A stretch of 64,000 bases of DNA from Pseudoalteromonas distincta (GTDB taxonomy: Bacteria > Pseudomonadota > Gammaproteobacteria > Enterobacterales > Alteromonadaceae): the NCBI RefSeq assembly GCF_000814675.1, contig NZ_JWIG01000001.1:818471-882470 (forward strand), in the 5' to 3' direction. The translations under genes were made by a program, and so were the position numbers. Positions 62,526 through 64,000 of the stretch are shown piece by piece. A model generated the notes under the pieces. The model saw nothing but the letters and a program-made list of their open reading frames with translations. It was not told the origin of the DNA and made no database searches. Position 1 is the stretch's first letter. Every line of letters begins with the position of its first letter.

Positions 62526-64000
62526 TTAATGGGCTTGTTCCCAGTTGTCACCCTCGTCGGCTTCAACAATAAGCGGCACATCAAGCGTTGCAGCTTGCGA
62601 CATCAGTTCACAAATATGTTTTGTGTATTCTGGTGCGCAGTCTGTTTTAATTTCAAATACCAATTCATCGTGTACTTGCATAAGTAACTTAATCGTATTT
62701 GGCGCCTGTTCGTGTACCCAGCGGTTAACGCTCAGCATTGCCTTTTTAATAATATCAGCAGCAGTACCTTGCATTGGCGCATTAATAGCAGCACGTTCAG
62801 CTCCTTTTCTGCGCGCGCCATTACGTGCGTTTATTTCTGGCAAATGTAGGCGGCGACCAAATATTGTTTCAACATAGCCATTTTCAGCTGCTTTTTCACG
62901 TGTTGTTTCCATGTACTCTAATACACCTGGAAAACGCTCAAAGTACTTATCTATGTAATGCTGCGCTTCATGGCGTGGCACATCTAGTTGACGTGCTAAA
63001 CCAAATGCAGACATACCGTAAATTAAGCCAAAGTTTACTGCTTTCGCCTTGCGGCGCATATCGGTAGTTACATCATCAAGCTCTACACCAAATACTTCAG
63101 CGGCAGTTGCACTGTGTACATCTAAGCCGTTAGCAAATGCATTTAATAAACCTTTGTCTTGTGAAAGGTGCGCCATAATACGCAGCTCAATTTGGCTGTA
63201 ATCGGCAGCGACAATTTTATAACCATCTGCAGCTATAAACGCTTCACGAATTCGACGCCCTTCTTCTGAACGAATAGGAATATTTTGTAAATTAGGATCG
63301 GTTGAACTCAAGCGCCCCGTCGCTGTAATTGCCTGATGATAAGACGTATGTACACGCTGGGTTTTCTCATTCACCATTAATGGTAATTTATCGGTATAAG
63401 TTGATTTAAGCTTTGATAAACCACGATGCTCTATAATTACTTTAGGTAGTGGATAATCATGAGCAAGCTCTTGCAATACTTCTTCTGCGGTAGAAGGTGC
63501 ACCTTTAGGTGTTTTTTTGATAATAGGCAGGCCAAGCTTTTCAAACAACAGTACTTGTAGTTGCTTAGGGGAGCTTAAATTAAATGGTTCGCCTGCTATT
63601 TCAAATGCTTCTTTTTCAAGCTCAATTAAACGCTCGCCTAAACGCATGCTATGCGCTGCAAGCATATTGCTATCTATTGCAACGCCGGTTCGTTCAATAT
63701 CAGAAATCACACTAACAAGTGGCATTTCTATATCTTCGAATACAGACTTTAGCTTTTCATCAGCCGCTATTTTTGGCCAAAGCACTTCATGTAGGCGCAA
63801 AGTAATATCGGCATCTTCTGCAGCGTAAGGCGCAGCTTTTTCAAGTTCAATTTGGTTAAAGGTAAGTTGCTTTTTACCTTTGCCAGCAATATCTTCAAAG
63901 CTAATATTTTTATGACCTAGATATTTAAGTGCTAGCGAGTCCATATCGTGGCGTGTACCCACACTATTAAATACGTATGACTCAAGCATGGTGTCAAACT
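62526..64000 (-). CDS. polA: DNA polymerase I (C-terminal part)
   Basis: About 491 codons are visible and the frame runs open to the window edge ([11 protein letters not shown]), so the 5' part lies outside. The visible part has the end of the 3'-5' exonuclease-like domain ([27 protein letters not shown]). The full family A polymerase follows: [17 protein letters not shown], motif [16 protein letters not shown], motif [22 protein letters not shown] and motif [13 protein letters not shown], ending DNWEQAH. PolA fills repair gaps and processes Okazaki fragments. Confidence 0.97.
   Translation of the reverse strand, partial: FDTMLESYVFNSVGTRHDMDSLALKYLGHKNISFEDIAGKGKKQLTFNQIELEKAAPYAAEDADITLRLHEVLWPKIAADEKLKSVFEDIEMPLVSVISDIERTGVAIDSNMLAAHSMRLGERLIELEKEAFEIAGEPFNLSSPKQLQVLLFEKLGLPIIKKTPKGAPSTAEEVLQELAHDYPLPKVIIEHRGLSKLKSTYTDKLPLMVNEKTQRVHTSYHQAITATGRLSSTDPNLQNIPIRSEEGRRIREAFIAADGYKIVAADYSQIELRIMAHLSQDKGLLNAFANGLDVHSATAAEVFGVELDDVTTDMRRKAKAVNFGLIYGMSAFGLARQLDVPRHEAQHYIDKYFERFPGVLEYMETTREKAAENGYVETIFGRRLHLPEINARNGARRKGAERAAINAPMQGTAADIIKKAMLSVNRWVHEQAPNTIKLLMQVHDELVFEIKTDCAPEYTKHICELMSQAATLDVPLIVEADEGDNWEQAH

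Noticed and set aside
63987..64000. ATG at 63989 as the start of polA
   Set aside because: The frame is open to the window edge and the upstream codons (F-D-T) fit polymerase I, so this Met is internal.
1..64000. CRISPR arrays, restriction-modification or other defence islands, prophage, tRNA and rRNA genes
   Set aside because: None were recognised. dam is the resident orphan methylase, and no regularly spaced repeats, integrases or tRNA-like cloverleafs were seen by eye.

Overview
The window is chromosomal DNA of a marine gammaproteobacterium, most likely Pseudoalteromonas or a close Alteromonadales relative. The evidence is the low G+C content, the protein families present, and several gene orders typical of gammaproteobacteria: mrcA / pilMNOPQ-aroK-aroB-damX-dam-rpe-gph-trpS, priA-ftsN-hslV-hslU, metJ / metB-metL, and hemN / yihI-csrC-engB-polA. 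No phage, insertion sequence with a transposase, CRISPR array, tRNA or rRNA gene was seen. Nearly all protein genes are core genes, so the less expected material lies between genes.

Layout. 1-110 is the 3' end of uvrA. 0.2-4.0 kb has a membrane-anchored CadC-type regulator facing a small exported protein, a TraB/GumN-family protein and a 24-residue membrane peptide. 4.0-16.0 kb is a long leftward block: type IV pilus assembly (pilMNOPQ), shikimate enzymes (aroK, aroB), a DamX-like ATPase/SPOR protein, dam, rpe, gph and trpS, with two small rightward membrane-protein genes inserted between dam and rpe. mrcA (PBP1A) is divergent from pilM. 18.6-23.4 kb holds methionine biosynthesis (metL, metB) and its repressor metJ. 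The whole metB-metL gap is filled by a 162-bp inverted-repeat element that itself carries a second, 311-bp element. 23.4-25.4 kb has a short malic enzyme and rpmE; 25.6-30.7 kb has priA, ftsN, hslV, hslU and a DUF971 gene. 30.8-34.3 kb has a chemoreceptor, a glycosyltransferase-like gene and a PAP2 phosphatase. 34.5-43.2 kb has rraA and the histidine-utilisation genes (hutG, hutI, hutC, hutU, hutH), interrupted by a degenerate GGDEF/EAL protein. 43.2-46.1 kb has an epimerase-like gene and a second chemoreceptor. 46.5-50.8 kb has secA with a structured leader, mutT and an APH-fold kinase. 50.8-58.6 kb has an M13 peptidase, two more small repeat elements, dciA, pmbA, yjgA/darP, hemN, a DUF2489 gene and yihI. 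58.7-64 kb has a CsrB/CsrC-type RNA, cytochrome c4, engB, a DUF1285 gene, a YceI protein, a candidate small RNA and the 3' part of polA.

How the parts work together. The hut genes form a complete histidine-to-glutamate route with matching 14-bp HutC operator palindromes in front of hutC/hutI and hutU. A perfect met box lies in the metB-metJ gap, so MetJ should repress metB and, through read-through or a repeat-borne promoter, metL. HslV/HslU form one two-part protease, PilM-Q the pilus alignment complex and secretin. The CsrB-type RNA lies at the csrC position known from E. coli, and a second minus-strand RNA candidate with its own terminator lies downstream of polA at the Spot 42 position.

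I found no convincing new multi-gene defence or biosynthetic system. The best leads are the two intergenic RNAs, the nested element in the metBL operon and the structured secA leader. All start-site changes, operators and RNA ends below are read by eye.
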